Shown: positions 1 to 9,427, counted from the stretch's first letter. The stretch is DNA of 64,000 nucleotides from Planococcus circulans (GCF_020023385.1 NZ_JAIQCL010000009.1:130069-194068), one strand, 5' to 3'. Made by a program: numbers and translations. The notes: generated from the sequence alone by a model not told the origin.

Positions 1-1
1 A

Positions 2-1189
2 GCTGCAGAGCCGCTGTCGCATTTTGCGATCGACCCTGCAACCGCTGAACCTGGAAGTGCTGAAGCGATGCGCGAATCCATGCGTTTCAGCTTTTTCCAC
101 TGGGGGATTCACGCGTGGGCTATCTACGCTGTAGTGGCCTTGGCGCTTGCTTATGCCCAGTTCCGAAAAGGGGAACCCGGATTGATTTCCGCGACCTTAA
201 AACCTTTGTTCGGAGACAAGATGAAAGGCCCATGGGGCATGCTGGTAGATGTTATCGCTGTTTTCGCAACAGTAGTCGGTGTCGCCACCACACTTGGTTT
301 TGGCGCTATTCAGATTAATGGAGGCCTCGCCTTCCTGTTTGATGGAATACCTGGAGACAGCTTTGGTGTTCAATTGGTCATCATCGCCATAGTCACCGTA
401 CTGTTCATGTTTTCTGCATGGACTGGATTGAGTAAAGGCATCAAGTATCTTTCCAACACCAATATGGTCCTCGCTGTCGCATTGCTGTTGGCAGTCATTA
501 TTCTTGGCCCGACGCTGCTGATCATGAATATGTTTACCGATACAATCGGTACATACTTCCAGAACCTGGTTGAGATGAGTTTCCGCGCAGGTCCTGTAGA
601 CGGTGAAAACCGGGCATGGATCGATGGCTGGACGATTTTCTATTGGGCTTGGTGGATTTCCTGGTCACCATTTGTCGGTATTTTCATTGCACGTGTATCC
701 AGAGGACGTACGATCCGCCAATTCTTATTAGGCGTCCTGATGATTCCGACTTTCATCAGCTTCCTTTGGTTCGCAGCTTTTGGTACGACCGCAATCGATG
801 TGCAAAATAGCGGAGTGGATCTGACGGGCTTGTTGACAGAGGAAACGTTGTTCGCAGTGTTCAATGAGTTGCCGCTCGGCGTCATGCTGTCGGTCATAGC
901 GATTTTCCTGATTACAACGTTCTTCGTCACTTCTGCCGATTCTGCGACATTTGTTCTTGGAATGCAGACAACGGGTGGTTCGTTGTATCCGCAGAACACA
1001 GTGAAACTGACTTGGGGGATTGCCCAATCGTCAATCGCTGTAATCTTATTATCCACTGGGGGGCTTGGCACATTGCAGACAGTGCTGATCATTGCGGCAT
1101 TCCCGTTCTCGATCATCATGCTGTTGATGATGGCATCCTTCTATAAAGCACTCAATCTCGAATACAAAGCTATAAAACGCAAACGTTAA
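2..1189 (+). CDS. BCCT-family osmolyte transporter, C-terminal part (5' truncated by window edge)
   Basis: The frame is open to the first base, so the N-terminus lies outside the window; about 395 residues are present, against roughly 500 or more in full-length family members. The family carries glycine betaine, choline, carnitine or ectoine into the cell with Na+ under osmotic stress. The BCCT signature is visible in the tryptophan-rich stretch around 610-700 ([20 protein letters not shown] followed by [12 protein letters not shown]), together with many hydrophobic helices and a basic C-terminal tail (YKAIKRKR). A start codon inside the window (68) would remove several helices and is not believed. 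A terminator follows directly. The substrate cannot be told from this fragment. Confidence 0.9.
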   Translation, partial: AAEPLSHFAIDPATAEPGSAEAMRESMRFSFFHWGIHAWAIYAVVALALAYAQFRKGEPGLISATLKPLFGDKMKGPWGMLVDVIAVFATVVGVATTLGFGAIQINGGLAFLFDGIPGDSFGVQLVIIAIVTVLFMFSAWTGLSKGIKYLSNTNMVLAVALLLAVIILGPTLLIMNMFTDTIGTYFQNLVEMSFRAGPVDGENRAWIDGWTIFYWAWWISWSPFVGIFIARVSRGRTIRQFLLGVLMIPTFISFLWFAAFGTTAIDVQNSGVDLTGLLTEETLFAVFNELPLGVMLSVIAIFLITTFFVTSADSATFVLGMQTTGGSLYPQNTVKLTWGIAQSSIAVILLSTGGLGTLQTVLIIAAFPFSIIMLLMMASFYKALNLEYKAIKRKR

Positions 1190-1212
1190 AACCGCCGCTT
1201 CGGCGGTTTTTT
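1190..1212 (+). terminator. Intrinsic terminator of the BCCT gene
   Basis: Perfect stem AACCGCCG-CTT-CGGCGGTT followed by a T run, starting right after the stop codon. Confidence 0.85.
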
Positions 1213-1269
1213 CCGTGGATAAGCGTTATAATGGAAGTCAGGCAACAAGAAGATGGAGGATTTTTAACT

Positions 1270-2169
1270 ATGGAGAAACCGCATGTATTATTAGTGGATG
1301 GAATGGCGCTGCTGTTCCGCTCTTTTTTCGCAACATCAGCCGTCGGTCAATATTTCCGGACAACTGAGGGGTTGGCTACAAATGGTGTACAGGGATTTGC
1401 CAGACATGTACTGGCAGCTAAAACCTTGATGAAGCCGACGCACATGGCCGTATGCTGGGATATGGGAGCACGGACATTCCGGACAGATCTGTTTGACGGA
1501 TATAAGGCGAACCGGCCGGCACCGCCAGAAGACATGGTGCACCAGTTCGATTTGGCTCAATCGATCTCCGAGCAGCTTGGCTGGAAAAACTACGGCGAAC
1601 CGGGGATTGAAGCGGATGACTTTATCGGCTCGTTCACCAAGCAATGGCAGGACCAAGTGGACTTCACCATCATTACCGGTGATAAGGACATGCTGCAATT
1701 GCTGACGCCTTCGGTCAATATTGCCTTCATGAAAAAAGGTTTCCACGTTTACGATGTCTATACCGAAATGCGTTTCATTGAAGAATACGGCATACAGCCT
1801 AACCAGTTTGCAGATGTCAAAGCGTTTATGGGCGACCCGAGCGACGGGTACCCAGGGGTCAAAGGCATCGGTCCGAAGACTGCGCTCCAGTTGATCAAAG
1901 ACTACGGTTCAACGGACGGGGTACTCGATGCCATCGACGAATTGAAACCGGCTCAGAAAAAGAAAATCGACGAGCATAAGGAAATGCTCCTGTTATCAAA
2001 AAAACTGGCTGTCATCAAATGTGACATCCAGTTGGATATGCCGTTGGAGGAACTGACTGTTCCTGCTTACACCAACGACCATATTCAGTTATGCCGCGAC
2101 CAGCAATTGCTGCTGCTTGCCAAACAGCTCGAGAAGAATGTCGGCGTTACTGCCGATCCTTGGGCATAA
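1270..2169 (+). CDS. 5'-3' exonuclease (DNA polymerase I N-domain family, YpcP-like)
   Basis: A 299-residue stand-alone homologue of the PolI 5' nuclease domain, with no polymerase domain attached. Visible metal-binding and substrate motifs are LLVDGMALLFRSFF near the N-terminus, YKANRP, GIEADDFIG, TGDKDMLQL and the helix-hairpin-helix region GDPSDGYPGVKGIGPKTA. The family removes 5' flaps and RNA primers during replication and repair. The ATG at 1270 is chosen because GGAGG at 1255-1259 is well spaced from it; the in-frame ATG at 1231 lies upstream of that ribosome site. The 3' end overlaps the convergent peptidase gene by 23 bases. Confidence 0.9.
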   Translation: MEKPHVLLVDGMALLFRSFFATSAVGQYFRTTEGLATNGVQGFARHVLAAKTLMKPTHMAVCWDMGARTFRTDLFDGYKANRPAPPEDMVHQFDLAQSISEQLGWKNYGEPGIEADDFIGSFTKQWQDQVDFTIITGDKDMLQLLTPSVNIAFMKKGFHVYDVYTEMRFIEEYGIQPNQFADVKAFMGDPSDGYPGVKGIGPKTALQLIKDYGSTDGVLDAIDELKPAQKKKIDEHKEMLLLSKKLAVIKCDIQLDMPLEELTVPAYTNDHIQLCRDQQLLLLAKQLEKNVGVTADPWA

Positions 2170-2662
2170 TCTTTACAAAGCTCAGTACTTTACGATTTTC
2201 CAGATAAGAAACCGTCCGCATTTTGCTGGGGCGGTTTTTTTGTCCGTTGTCGTGAATATAGAGGATCAGGTCATCCGCTTCCTGTTTAAAGCCGATCAAC
2301 GGCACCCAGTGGTAACTGTAAAGCGGTTTTGAAAACCAATGGAAGGTGAAGTATCGGTCGAACTTCATGGCGAGCGGCCTGCCTGCCAGTAATTCTTCTT
2401 TTACTTCTTCGATGCTGCGCACTTTCTTCACTTCGTAGCTTTGGCCGCCGACTTTGTGGAAATTTCTCAGCAGCTTCCAAGTGAACAGTCCGATGGGAGT
2501 TGAGCCAAGCAGTCGGTAAAGCTGATTGACGCCAAGCTCCAATCCTTCGTGATGCCGAAGGATAGCGGCAGCCGTAACAGGACCACAGGCAGAAGAACGA
2601 TATTTTTCAAAGATGGCTTCGTCATGTTGGGACATGCCCTGAAAATCGATTAGTTGCTTCAC
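2147..2662 (-). CDS. C39-like (papain-fold) peptidase family protein
   Basis: A 171-residue protein with a C39-type layout: candidate catalytic Cys in YRSSACGPVTAAAIL, His in YSYHWVPLIGF, and Asp/Asn in YIHDNG. Such proteins are cysteine peptidases or inactive relatives; no transporter or leader-peptide gene is nearby, so no substrate can be named. No signal peptide is seen. The start is taken as GTG at 2662 because GGAGGTG sits six bases before it; the upstream in-frame ATG at 2677 contains that Shine-Dalgarno itself. The 3' end overlaps the exonuclease gene tail-to-tail. Confidence 0.7.
   Translation of the reverse strand: MKQLIDFQGMSQHDEAIFEKYRSSACGPVTAAAILRHHEGLELGVNQLYRLLGSTPIGLFTWKLLRNFHKVGGQSYEVKKVRSIEEVKEELLAGRPLAMKFDRYFTFHWFSKPLYSYHWVPLIGFKQEADDLILYIHDNGQKNRPSKMRTVSYLENRKVLSFVKIMPKDRQ
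2209..2241 (+). terminator. Terminator of the exonuclease gene, inside the opposing gene
   Basis: AACCGTCC pairs with GGGCGGTT (one G-T wobble) and is followed by seven T. It sits within the coding region of the convergent C39-like gene. Confidence 0.7.
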
Positions 2663-2715
2663 GGCAAACACCTCCATGTCTTTTTGTTCACCCAGTTTAT
2701 TCTACTACTTGAATG

Positions 2716-3165
2716 CTATTTTGTAGTTTCTGTAAGCAACTGTGCCAAGGCAACTCTGAAAGTCGTGTACACTTCCAGCTCTACTTGGATGCCGGCGTGA
2801 ACAATCTCGCGCACAAACAACGGATTAAAGCCTGCATAAATGGCGCGCAGACCCATTAGTCCGAGAGCGGAGTTTAACTGGCTCAATTCACTGCCGAGCC
2901 CGTCATAGTCGAATTCAGCAAAATCATCCGTTGTGACGCCAGTGAAATCAAAAATGACCCGTTCTGTTTCTCGATGTTTTTCCGCATATTTTAAGACTTT
3001 GGTCCGGATCATATCAAAGCGGTCTGTAAAAATAAAACCCGCGATCGGCACTAAAATCGTTTTAGGGACAATCGATGGAATGATGGGTGCCGACATGTTC
3101 TTAATCAGCTTTTCATAATAGACCAGCTGTTCTTTCAATTCTTTAATTTCCTGTTGTGAATCCAT
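2716..3165 (-). CDS. STAS-domain protein (RsbR-like, short N-terminus)
   Basis: 149 residues: a short charged helix (QQEIKELKEQLVYYEKLI), then the RsbR-type linker and STAS domain beginning SAPIIPSIVPKTILVPIAG, with RVIFDFTGV and LRAIYAGF as core strands. RsbR/RsbS proteins build the stressosome that feeds sigma-B; here the usual N-terminal sensor domain is missing. Where RsbR proteins read GVPVVDT, this protein reads GVTTDDF with about six extra residues after it, so the usual phospho-Thr appears lost. ATG at 3165 is chosen because GGAGG precedes it at proper spacing; an in-frame ATG at 3204 is upstream of that site. Partners are not in the window. Confidence 0.75.
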   Translation of the reverse strand: MDSQQEIKELKEQLVYYEKLIKNMSAPIIPSIVPKTILVPIAGFIFTDRFDMIRTKVLKYAEKHRETERVIFDFTGVTTDDFAEFDYDGLGSELSQLNSALGLMGLRAIYAGFNPLFVREIVHAGIQVELEVYTTFRVALAQLLTETTK

Positions 3166-3302
3166 TCCAATACCTCCGCAGTAGTTATAAGATGCTTCAA
3201 TCAATTAGTAAATGTAAAATAGTGTGGGATCAGCCTCTTTGTTCACTGCGAATTGCGTTTGGCATCAGCAGCTGAAAACTGGATACGTTCTGTATAACAG
3301 CG

Positions 3303-3328
3303 AAAAAAAGAGTAGGCGTAAGCCTACT
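3303..3328 (-). terminator. Terminator of the thioredoxin gene
   Basis: On the minus strand AGTAGGC-TTAC-GCCTACT is followed by a T run; the stem overlaps the stop codon. Confidence 0.8.
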
Positions 3329-3644
3329 TCTTTTGATCATTCAAAAATTCTGTAACTGATTCAGGGGATTTGGCGTTGGCACTGTGGAGATGCGCCGTCT
3401 TTTCGCCGTCTTTAAAGATCAATAGGCTTGGAATGCCCATGACATCGTATTTTTCAGCAAGATCGGGAAGCTCATCGCGGTTGACATCAAACCATTGGTA
3501 CTGGTTGAATTCCTCGATGATCGGATCGATGAACATATCCATGCGTGTGCAGTCCGGACACCAGCCTGCCTGGAATTTCACGATTACCGGGTCATTGCCT
3601 TTTATAACTTCGTTAAATTGTTCGTTCGTAGTAAGTGATTTCAT
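3324..3644 (-). CDS. Thioredoxin-family protein (CPDC active site)
   Basis: 106 residues with a complete small thioredoxin fold: VIVKFQAGWCPDCTRMD carries the CxxC active site and the cis-proline motif is MGIPSLLIF. The CPDC dipeptide differs from the CGPC of the main thioredoxin, which fits the YtpP/YdbP-like accessory thioredoxins of bacilli. No signal peptide, so cytoplasmic. AAGGAGG precedes the ATG at good spacing. It is divergent from the fad operon and has its own terminator. Confidence 0.88.
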   Translation of the reverse strand: MKSLTTNEQFNEVIKGNDPVIVKFQAGWCPDCTRMDMFIDPIIEEFNQYQWFDVNRDELPDLAEKYDVMGIPSLLIFKDGEKTAHLHSANAKSPESVTEFLNDQKK

Positions 3645-3745
3645 TGCATTGCCTCCTTATAGGTTCTCTCTCAGTTTACCTTGCTTTTATTAAATCGCAA
3701 AGAATTTGTTCTTGAAAATTTTTGGGAGTTTTTAACGATTAAATA

Positions 3746-3774
3746 TTGCGAAAAAAGAAAATATAACTTACACT
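3746..3774 (+). promoter_or_regulatory. Candidate sigma-A promoter of the fad operon
   Basis: TTGCGA, 17 bases, TACACT. Predicted transcription start is near 3781, placing the FadR operator about 33 bases downstream of it. Confidence 0.55.
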
Positions 3775-3813
3775 AAGAGACATAGAGAACGTTCTATTTT
3801 TTTAATTAAAAAA

Positions 3814-3831
3814 TGAATGAGTATTCATTCA
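3814..3831 (+). promoter_or_regulatory. FadR operator
   Basis: TGAATGAGTATTCATTCA matches the B. subtilis-type FadR box TGAATGAMTANTCATTCA at all but one position. FadR represses beta-oxidation genes and is released by long-chain acyl-CoA. The box lies between promoter and ribosome site of fadN. Confidence 0.85.
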
Positions 3832-3854
3832 AAAATTCAAGGAGGGTTTTGCTA

Positions 3855-6239
3855 GTGGCTTACCAAATTAGAAAAGCGGCTGTACTCGGTTCAGGTGTAA
3901 TGGGTTCGGGAATTGCAGCGCACCTTGCAAATATAGGAATCCCTGTATTATTGCTTGATATTGTTCCGCGTGAATTATCGAAGGAAGAACAGGCAAAAGG
4001 GCTGACTCTTGGAGACAAGGCGGTGCGCAATCGAATTGCAACCGGATCTATCCAGAAACTGCTCAAACAGAAACCTGCTCCATTGACTGCTAAAAAGAAC
4101 CTTCAATTGATCACGCCGGGAAATCTGGAAGACGATCTGGAAAAATTAAAAGATGTCGACTGGGTCATTGAAGTCATCGTCGAAAACCTTGACGTTAAAA
4201 AATCCTTATACGAAAAGATCGATGGCGTCAGAAAAGACGGCACCATCATTTCTTCAAATACATCCGGCATCAGCATCAATGCGATGGTGGAAGGGCGCTC
4301 AGAAGATTTCGGCAAGCATTTCCTGGGGACTCACTTTTTCAACCCACCACGCTACCTGAAATTGCTGGAAGTGATTCCTGCAAAAACAACGGCTCCGGAA
4401 GTAGTGGAGTTCGTGTCGACATTCGGGGAAGACAATTTAGGAAAAGGCGTCGTCATCGCTAAAGATACGCCGAACTTCATCGCAAACCGGATCGGTACTT
4501 ACGGCTTGCTGGTAACGTTGCGCGAAATGATGGCGCGCGGCTATTCGATCGGAGAAGTGGACTCTGTTACCGGACCATTGATCGGCCGTCCGAAATCGGC
4601 GACATTCCGGACTTTGGATGTGGTTGGACTAGATACCTTCATGCATGTTGCCAAAAATGTCTATGACCAGACTACCGGCGAAGAACAGAAGGTCTTTGAA
4701 GCACCTGAGTTCATGGCCAAGATGGTTGAGAACGGCTGGCTTGGAGCTAAATCGGGGCAAGGATTCTTCCTGAAAAAAGACAAAGAGATATTGGAACTTG
4801 ATCCAGAAACTTTGGAATACCGCACAGCGGGTAAATTGAAAACGCCTTCACAGGAAATGGCGAAGCAACAAAAAGGCCTAGCAGCTAAGATGAAAACGCT
4901 TGTCTATGCAGAAGACCGTACCGGTGAACTGCTTTGGAGCATCTTGGCTCCGACATTGCGGTATTCGGCTGAACTGAACGGGGAAATCGCAGACGACATC
5001 GTTGCCATCGACAATGCTATGAAGTGGGGCTTTGGCTGGGAACAAGGACCGTTTGAAGTCTGGGATGCCATCGGTGTCCAAAAATCAGTTGAGAAAATGA
5101 AGCAGGAAGGGCATTCGATTCCGGCATTTGTGCAGTCTTTGCTGGACAGTGGAAACGAAACCTTCTATAAAGAAGAAAACGGCGATCTTCATTTCTTCGA
5201 CGGCACGAATTATCAGCCGGTTCCAGTCAATGAAAAAGTCATCGACTTGAAACGCTATAAGAAAAAGCATGGCGTCATTAAATCGAATTCGGGTGCAAGC
5301 CTGATCGACTTGGGCGATGGCATTGCTTTGCTTGAATTCCATTCACGTTCGAATGCCATCGGTTTGGATATCATGCAGATGATCAATTATGCAGTCGACG
5401 AAGTGGAGAAGAACTTCAAAGGGCTTGTCATCGGCAACCAGGGCAAGAACTTCTGTGTCGGCGCTAACCTCGGCATGATCCTGATGGAAGCACAAGACGA
5501 CAATATTTTCGAACTTGATTTCACGATCAAGACTTTCCAAAATGCCATGATGAAAATCAAATACAGCAATAAACCAGTAGTAGCAGCTCCATTCGGCATG
5601 TCGCTTGGCGGCGGTGCGGAAGTGGCGTTGCCCGCAGCACATATCCAGGCTTCGATGGAAACCTATATGGGCTTAGTGGAAGCAGGCGTAGGGCTTATCC
5701 CTGGCGGTGGCGGAAACAAAGAGCTGTATATGAAGCAATTGAAAGGTCTGCCAAATGGTGTGACAGTGGATTACCAGAATATCGCCAGCAAAGTATTCGA
5801 ATCGATTGCGATGGCAAAAGTATCGACATCGGCAGAAGAAGCCCGTGAAAATAACTTCCTGAATTTCGTGGACGGCATCAGCGTCAACAGTGACCATCTG
5901 ATCTACGATGCAAAACAGGCGGCTCTTTCGCTTTACGAAACCGGTTATCAGGCACCTCTACGTGAAAAAGTACCCGTTACCGGTGAGCCTGGCTACGCAA
6001 CCTTGTTATTGGGTGCGGAAGGCATGTTCATTTCCGGCTATATCACTGAATATGATTTAAAAATCGCTAAAAAATTGGCGTTTGTCCTATCAGGCGGGAA
6101 AGTTCCATATGGCACGAAAGTGGATGAGCAGTACCTGCTTGACCTTGAACGCCAGGCATTCTTAAGCCTCGTGGCAGAACCGAAAACCCAGCAGCGCATG
6201 CAGCATATGCTGGTCAAAGGAAAACCATTACGTAATTAA
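3855..6239 (+). CDS. fadN: 3-hydroxyacyl-CoA dehydrogenase / enoyl-CoA hydratase-type bifunctional protein
   Basis: 794 residues. The N-terminal NAD-binding fold reads AVLGSGVMGSGIAAHLANIG; the dehydrogenase core follows (SSNTSGIS, GTHFFNPPRYLKLLE, KDTPNFIANRIGTYG). The C-terminal third is crotonase-like (KNFCVGANLGM, SLGGGAEVALPA). It catalyses hydration and NAD-dependent oxidation in fatty-acid beta-oxidation. The start is GTG at 3855 behind GGAGGG at 3841; the upstream in-frame ATG at 3813 falls in the FadR operator and has no ribosome site. First gene of fadN-fadA-fadE, the same order as in B. subtilis. Confidence 0.95.
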   Translation: MAYQIRKAAVLGSGVMGSGIAAHLANIGIPVLLLDIVPRELSKEEQAKGLTLGDKAVRNRIATGSIQKLLKQKPAPLTAKKNLQLITPGNLEDDLEKLKDVDWVIEVIVENLDVKKSLYEKIDGVRKDGTIISSNTSGISINAMVEGRSEDFGKHFLGTHFFNPPRYLKLLEVIPAKTTAPEVVEFVSTFGEDNLGKGVVIAKDTPNFIANRIGTYGLLVTLREMMARGYSIGEVDSVTGPLIGRPKSATFRTLDVVGLDTFMHVAKNVYDQTTGEEQKVFEAPEFMAKMVENGWLGAKSGQGFFLKKDKEILELDPETLEYRTAGKLKTPSQEMAKQQKGLAAKMKTLVYAEDRTGELLWSILAPTLRYSAELNGEIADDIVAIDNAMKWGFGWEQGPFEVWDAIGVQKSVEKMKQEGHSIPAFVQSLLDSGNETFYKEENGDLHFFDGTNYQPVPVNEKVIDLKRYKKKHGVIKSNSGASLIDLGDGIALLEFHSRSNAIGLDIMQMINYAVDEVEKNFKGLVIGNQGKNFCVGANLGMILMEAQDDNIFELDFTIKTFQNAMMKIKYSNKPVVAAPFGMSLGGGAEVALPAAHIQASMETYMGLVEAGVGLIPGGGGNKELYMKQLKGLPNGVTVDYQNIASKVFESIAMAKVSTSAEEARENNFLNFVDGISVNSDHLIYDAKQAALSLYETGYQAPLREKVPVTGEPGYATLLLGAEGMFISGYITEYDLKIAKKLAFVLSGGKVPYGTKVDEQYLLDLERQAFLSLVAEPKTQQRMQHMLVKGKPLRN

Positions 6240-6267
6240 TCGTTAATCATAAAAGGAGGAACTACAC

Positions 6268-7443
6268 ATGCGTGAAGCAGTAATCGTGGCCAGTGCTCGG
6301 ACACCGGTCGGAAAAGCGGGAAAAGGTTCTTTAGCGACTGTACGTCCGGATGATTTCGGCGCATTGGTCGTTAGGGAAGCGCTACAGCGGGCTGGCGGAT
6401 ATGACGGACCGATAGATGATTTGATCATGGGCTGCGCCATGCCGGAAGCAGAGCAGGGTATGAATATCGCCCGCAATATCGGAGCACTTGCAGGATTGCC
6501 GGATACGGTATCAGCCGTTACCGTCAACCGCTTCTGTTCATCAGGCCTTCAGTCGATCGCCTATGCAGCAGAACGCATTATGGTCGGATCAGCAGAAGCG
6601 ATCATCGCCGGTGGTGTGGAATCGATGAGCATGGTGCCGATGATGGGCAACGTCATCCGCCCAAATGCGAAATTGGCCGAAACAGCCCCTCAGTATTATA
6701 TGAGCATGGGGCATACCGCGGAACAGGTAGCTACGCAATACGGCATCAGCCGTGAAGACCAGGATGCATTTTCTGTCCGTTCACACGAAAAAGCAGCAGC
6801 AGCAATTGCAGCCGGAAACTTTGATGAAGAGATTATTCCGGTTGAAGTGATTAAACGATATGTAGACGACAACAATAAATACCAGGAGAAATCTTCCATG
6901 TTCGAAATGGATGAAGGCGTTCGTCACGGAACCAGCATCCAAACCTTGAACAAATTGCGTTCCGCATTCTCAGCACGCGGAACCGTTACCGCCGGAAACT
7001 CATCACAAACTTCTGACGGCGCCGGCGCATTGCTGGTCATGGACCGTGAAAAAGCGGAATCCCTCGGGCTGAAGCCGATCGCTAAGTTCCGTTCATTCGC
7101 AACAGGCGGTGTACCACCGGAAATCATGGGCATCGGACCTGTCGTCGCTATTCCAAAAGCCTTGAAATTAGCCGGATTGACGATTGAGGATATCGACGTA
7201 TGGGAACTGAATGAAGCATTCGCTTCGCAGTCGCTTGGCGTTATCCGCGAGCTTGGCCTGGACATCGACAAAGTCAACTTCAACGGTGGAGCTATTGCAC
7301 TTGGCCACCCGCTAGGTGCGACAGGTTCCATCCTGACAATCCGCATGATGAGTGAACTAAAACGCCAAGGCAAACAGTTCGGCGTCGTCACAATGTGTAT
7401 CGGTGGAGGAATGGGCGCAGCAGGCGTCTTTGAAATGCTGTAG
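6268..7443 (+). CDS. fadA: Acetyl-CoA C-acyltransferase (3-ketoacyl-CoA thiolase)
   Basis: 391 residues, normal thiolase length. The nucleophilic cysteine is Cys90 in NRFCSSGLQS; the C-terminal catalytic motifs are NGGAIALGHPLGATG and MCIGGGMGAAGVFEML. It performs the thiolytic cleavage that ends each beta-oxidation round. AAAGGAGGAAC precedes the ATG; the gene follows fadN by 28 bases and so shares its FadR-controlled transcript. Confidence 0.96.
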   Translation: MREAVIVASARTPVGKAGKGSLATVRPDDFGALVVREALQRAGGYDGPIDDLIMGCAMPEAEQGMNIARNIGALAGLPDTVSAVTVNRFCSSGLQSIAYAAERIMVGSAEAIIAGGVESMSMVPMMGNVIRPNAKLAETAPQYYMSMGHTAEQVATQYGISREDQDAFSVRSHEKAAAAIAAGNFDEEIIPVEVIKRYVDDNNKYQEKSSMFEMDEGVRHGTSIQTLNKLRSAFSARGTVTAGNSSQTSDGAGALLVMDREKAESLGLKPIAKFRSFATGGVPPEIMGIGPVVAIPKALKLAGLTIEDIDVWELNEAFASQSLGVIRELGLDIDKVNFNGGAIALGHPLGATGSILTIRMMSELKRQGKQFGVVTMCIGGGMGAAGVFEML

Positions 7444-7592
7444 AAATAGATTTTAGGAATTAAAGAGTAGAGTAGGTCTGAAGAAATCGCTTCAGGCGGA
7501 ACTGGTTTGCGGAATATCCACAACACCTTAAGCTCATAATAAAACATGAACTCAACATATAATAAGCAATTACAAAATAGGAGGAATACAAA

Positions 7593-9374
7593 ATGGAACA
7601 ATCAAAAACATTGATCAAAGGCGGTAGTTTCTTAATTGAAGAGGCGGATCTGTCACGTGTGTTCACACCGGAAGATTTCACGGAAGAGCAAAAAATGATC
7701 GCGAAGACGACGGAGGATTACGTTAACACTGAAGTGATGCCTGTTGTCGAAAACTTGGAAAACCATGAATTCGAACATTCCGTCCGTCTATTGAAAACGG
7801 CTGGAGAGCTTGGGCTTCTTGGTGCTGATGTACCAGAACAATACGGCGGCCTTGGATTGGACAAAATCGCTTCAGCGCTGATCGCTGAAAAAATGTCGAA
7901 AGCAGGCGGTTTCTCAATCACTCATGGCGCACATGTCGGAATCGGTTCATTGCCGATCGTTCTTTTCGGTAACGAAGAGCAAAAACAAAGCTATCTGCCA
8001 CGATTGGCTTCTGGCGAAATGATTGCAGCTTATGCTTTGACTGAGCCAAGCTCAGGATCGGATGCATTAGGAGCGAAGACAGTTGCCAAGCTGAACGAAG
8101 CAGGCACTCATTATGTGTTGAACGGTGAAAAGCAATGGATCACCAATGCTGGGTTTGCGGATGTCTTCGTAGTCTATGCGAAAATCGACGGAGACAAATT
8201 CTCTGCCTTTATCGTAGAACGTGAATTCCCAGGCGTTTCTGTTGGACCGGAAGAAAAGAAAATGGGCATCAAATCTTCTTCTACACGGACATTGATCCTG
8301 CAGGATGCTGAAGTTCCTGTCGAAAACTTATTGGGCGAAGCTGGGCGTGGACATATCATCGCGTTCAACATCCTGAACATCGGGCGCTACAAATTGGGAG
8401 TGGGTACAATCGGAGCTTCCAAGCGCGCAATGGAATTGACGATCCCTTATACGAACCAGCGCCAACAGTTCAAGACACCGATCTCTTCATTTAACTTGAC
8501 GCGTGAGAAATTGGCCACGATGGCTTCTAAATTATATGCAGTTGAAAGCTCTGTTTACCGTACTGTTGGATTGTTCGAAGACCGCATGAGCGGATTTACG
8601 GATGAGCAGCATGCAGACGGTAAATTAGTGGCTGACTCCATCGCTGAATTTGCAGTGGAATGTTCACTCAATAAATTCTTCGGTACGGAAACATTGGATT
8701 ATATTGTGGATGAAGGCGTACAATTGCATGGCGGCTACGGCTTTATGCAGGAATACGAAATCGAGCGCATCTACCGCGATTCACGCATCAACCGTATTTT
8801 TGAAGGAACCAACGAAATCAACCGCTTGCTTGTTCCAGGAACGCTTTTGCGTAAAGCGATGAAAGGCGAATTGCCATTATTGCAGCATGCACAGCAGCTT
8901 CAGGAAGAGCTATTGATGATGATGCCGGAAGAAGTCGGCACCGAAGCGTTGGCTCAAGAGAAATACCTGGTGAAAAATGCGAAGAAAATCGCATTGCTGG
9001 CAGCTGGGCTTGCCGCTCAGACTTACGGCACGAAACTGGAAGCCGAGCAGGAAGTGCTTGTTAACATCGCAGACATTGTCAGCAACGTCTTTGCAATGGA
9101 ATCAGTAGTCTTGCGTACAGAAAAGGCGATTGCTGCATCAGGCGAGGAAAAAGCCAAGCAAAAACTGCTATATACGCAAATCTACTGCCAGGAAGCATTC
9201 GATCAAATCGAAAAAGATGCGAAAGAAACATTGATTGCTGCCATCGAAGGCGACAACCAGCGAATGATGCTTTCTGCGTTGCGCAAACTGACTCGTTCAA
9301 CGCCTTACAACGTGATTGCGAAAAAACGCGAAGCGGCTGTCAAGCTGATCGATGTCGAAAAATACATCGTTTAA
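7593..9374 (+). CDS. fadE: Acyl-CoA dehydrogenase
   Basis: 593 residues, longer than the roughly 380-residue short acyl-CoA dehydrogenases because of a C-terminal helical extension (from about residue 430). Core motifs include YALTEPSSGSDA, GEKQWITNAGFADVF, LHGGYGFMQEYEIERIYRDSRI and IFEGTNEINRLL, which bind FAD and acyl-CoA. It introduces the first double bond in beta-oxidation. The 149-base gap after fadA holds only a weak hairpin (CTGAAG...CTTCAG) without T run, so cotranscription with fadNA is expected; AGGAGG precedes the start. Confidence 0.95.
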   Translation: MEQSKTLIKGGSFLIEEADLSRVFTPEDFTEEQKMIAKTTEDYVNTEVMPVVENLENHEFEHSVRLLKTAGELGLLGADVPEQYGGLGLDKIASALIAEKMSKAGGFSITHGAHVGIGSLPIVLFGNEEQKQSYLPRLASGEMIAAYALTEPSSGSDALGAKTVAKLNEAGTHYVLNGEKQWITNAGFADVFVVYAKIDGDKFSAFIVEREFPGVSVGPEEKKMGIKSSSTRTLILQDAEVPVENLLGEAGRGHIIAFNILNIGRYKLGVGTIGASKRAMELTIPYTNQRQQFKTPISSFNLTREKLATMASKLYAVESSVYRTVGLFEDRMSGFTDEQHADGKLVADSIAEFAVECSLNKFFGTETLDYIVDEGVQLHGGYGFMQEYEIERIYRDSRINRIFEGTNEINRLLVPGTLLRKAMKGELPLLQHAQQLQEELLMMMPEEVGTEALAQEKYLVKNAKKIALLAAGLAAQTYGTKLEAEQEVLVNIADIVSNVFAMESVVLRTEKAIAASGEEKAKQKLLYTQIYCQEAFDQIEKDAKETLIAAIEGDNQRMMLSALRKLTRSTPYNVIAKKREAAVKLIDVEKYIV

Positions 9375-9383
9375 TGAGTAGTG

Positions 9384-9427
9384 GAAAACAGGCATCCCCA
9401 GCTGTATCGGGTTTGCCTGTTTTTTTA
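9384..9427 (+). terminator. Terminator of the fad operon
   Basis: AACAGGCA and TGCCTGTT form the stem, followed by TTTTTTA; ends the fadNAE transcript. Confidence 0.75.

Noticed and set aside
640..1119. 159-codon minus-strand frame across the BCCT gene
   Set aside because: Shadow of a well-supported membrane protein; composition not protein-like.
3787..3796. AGAACGTTCT palindrome in the fadN leader, LexA-like
   Set aside because: Lacks the CGAAC-N4-GTTCG spacing of the bacillar LexA box.
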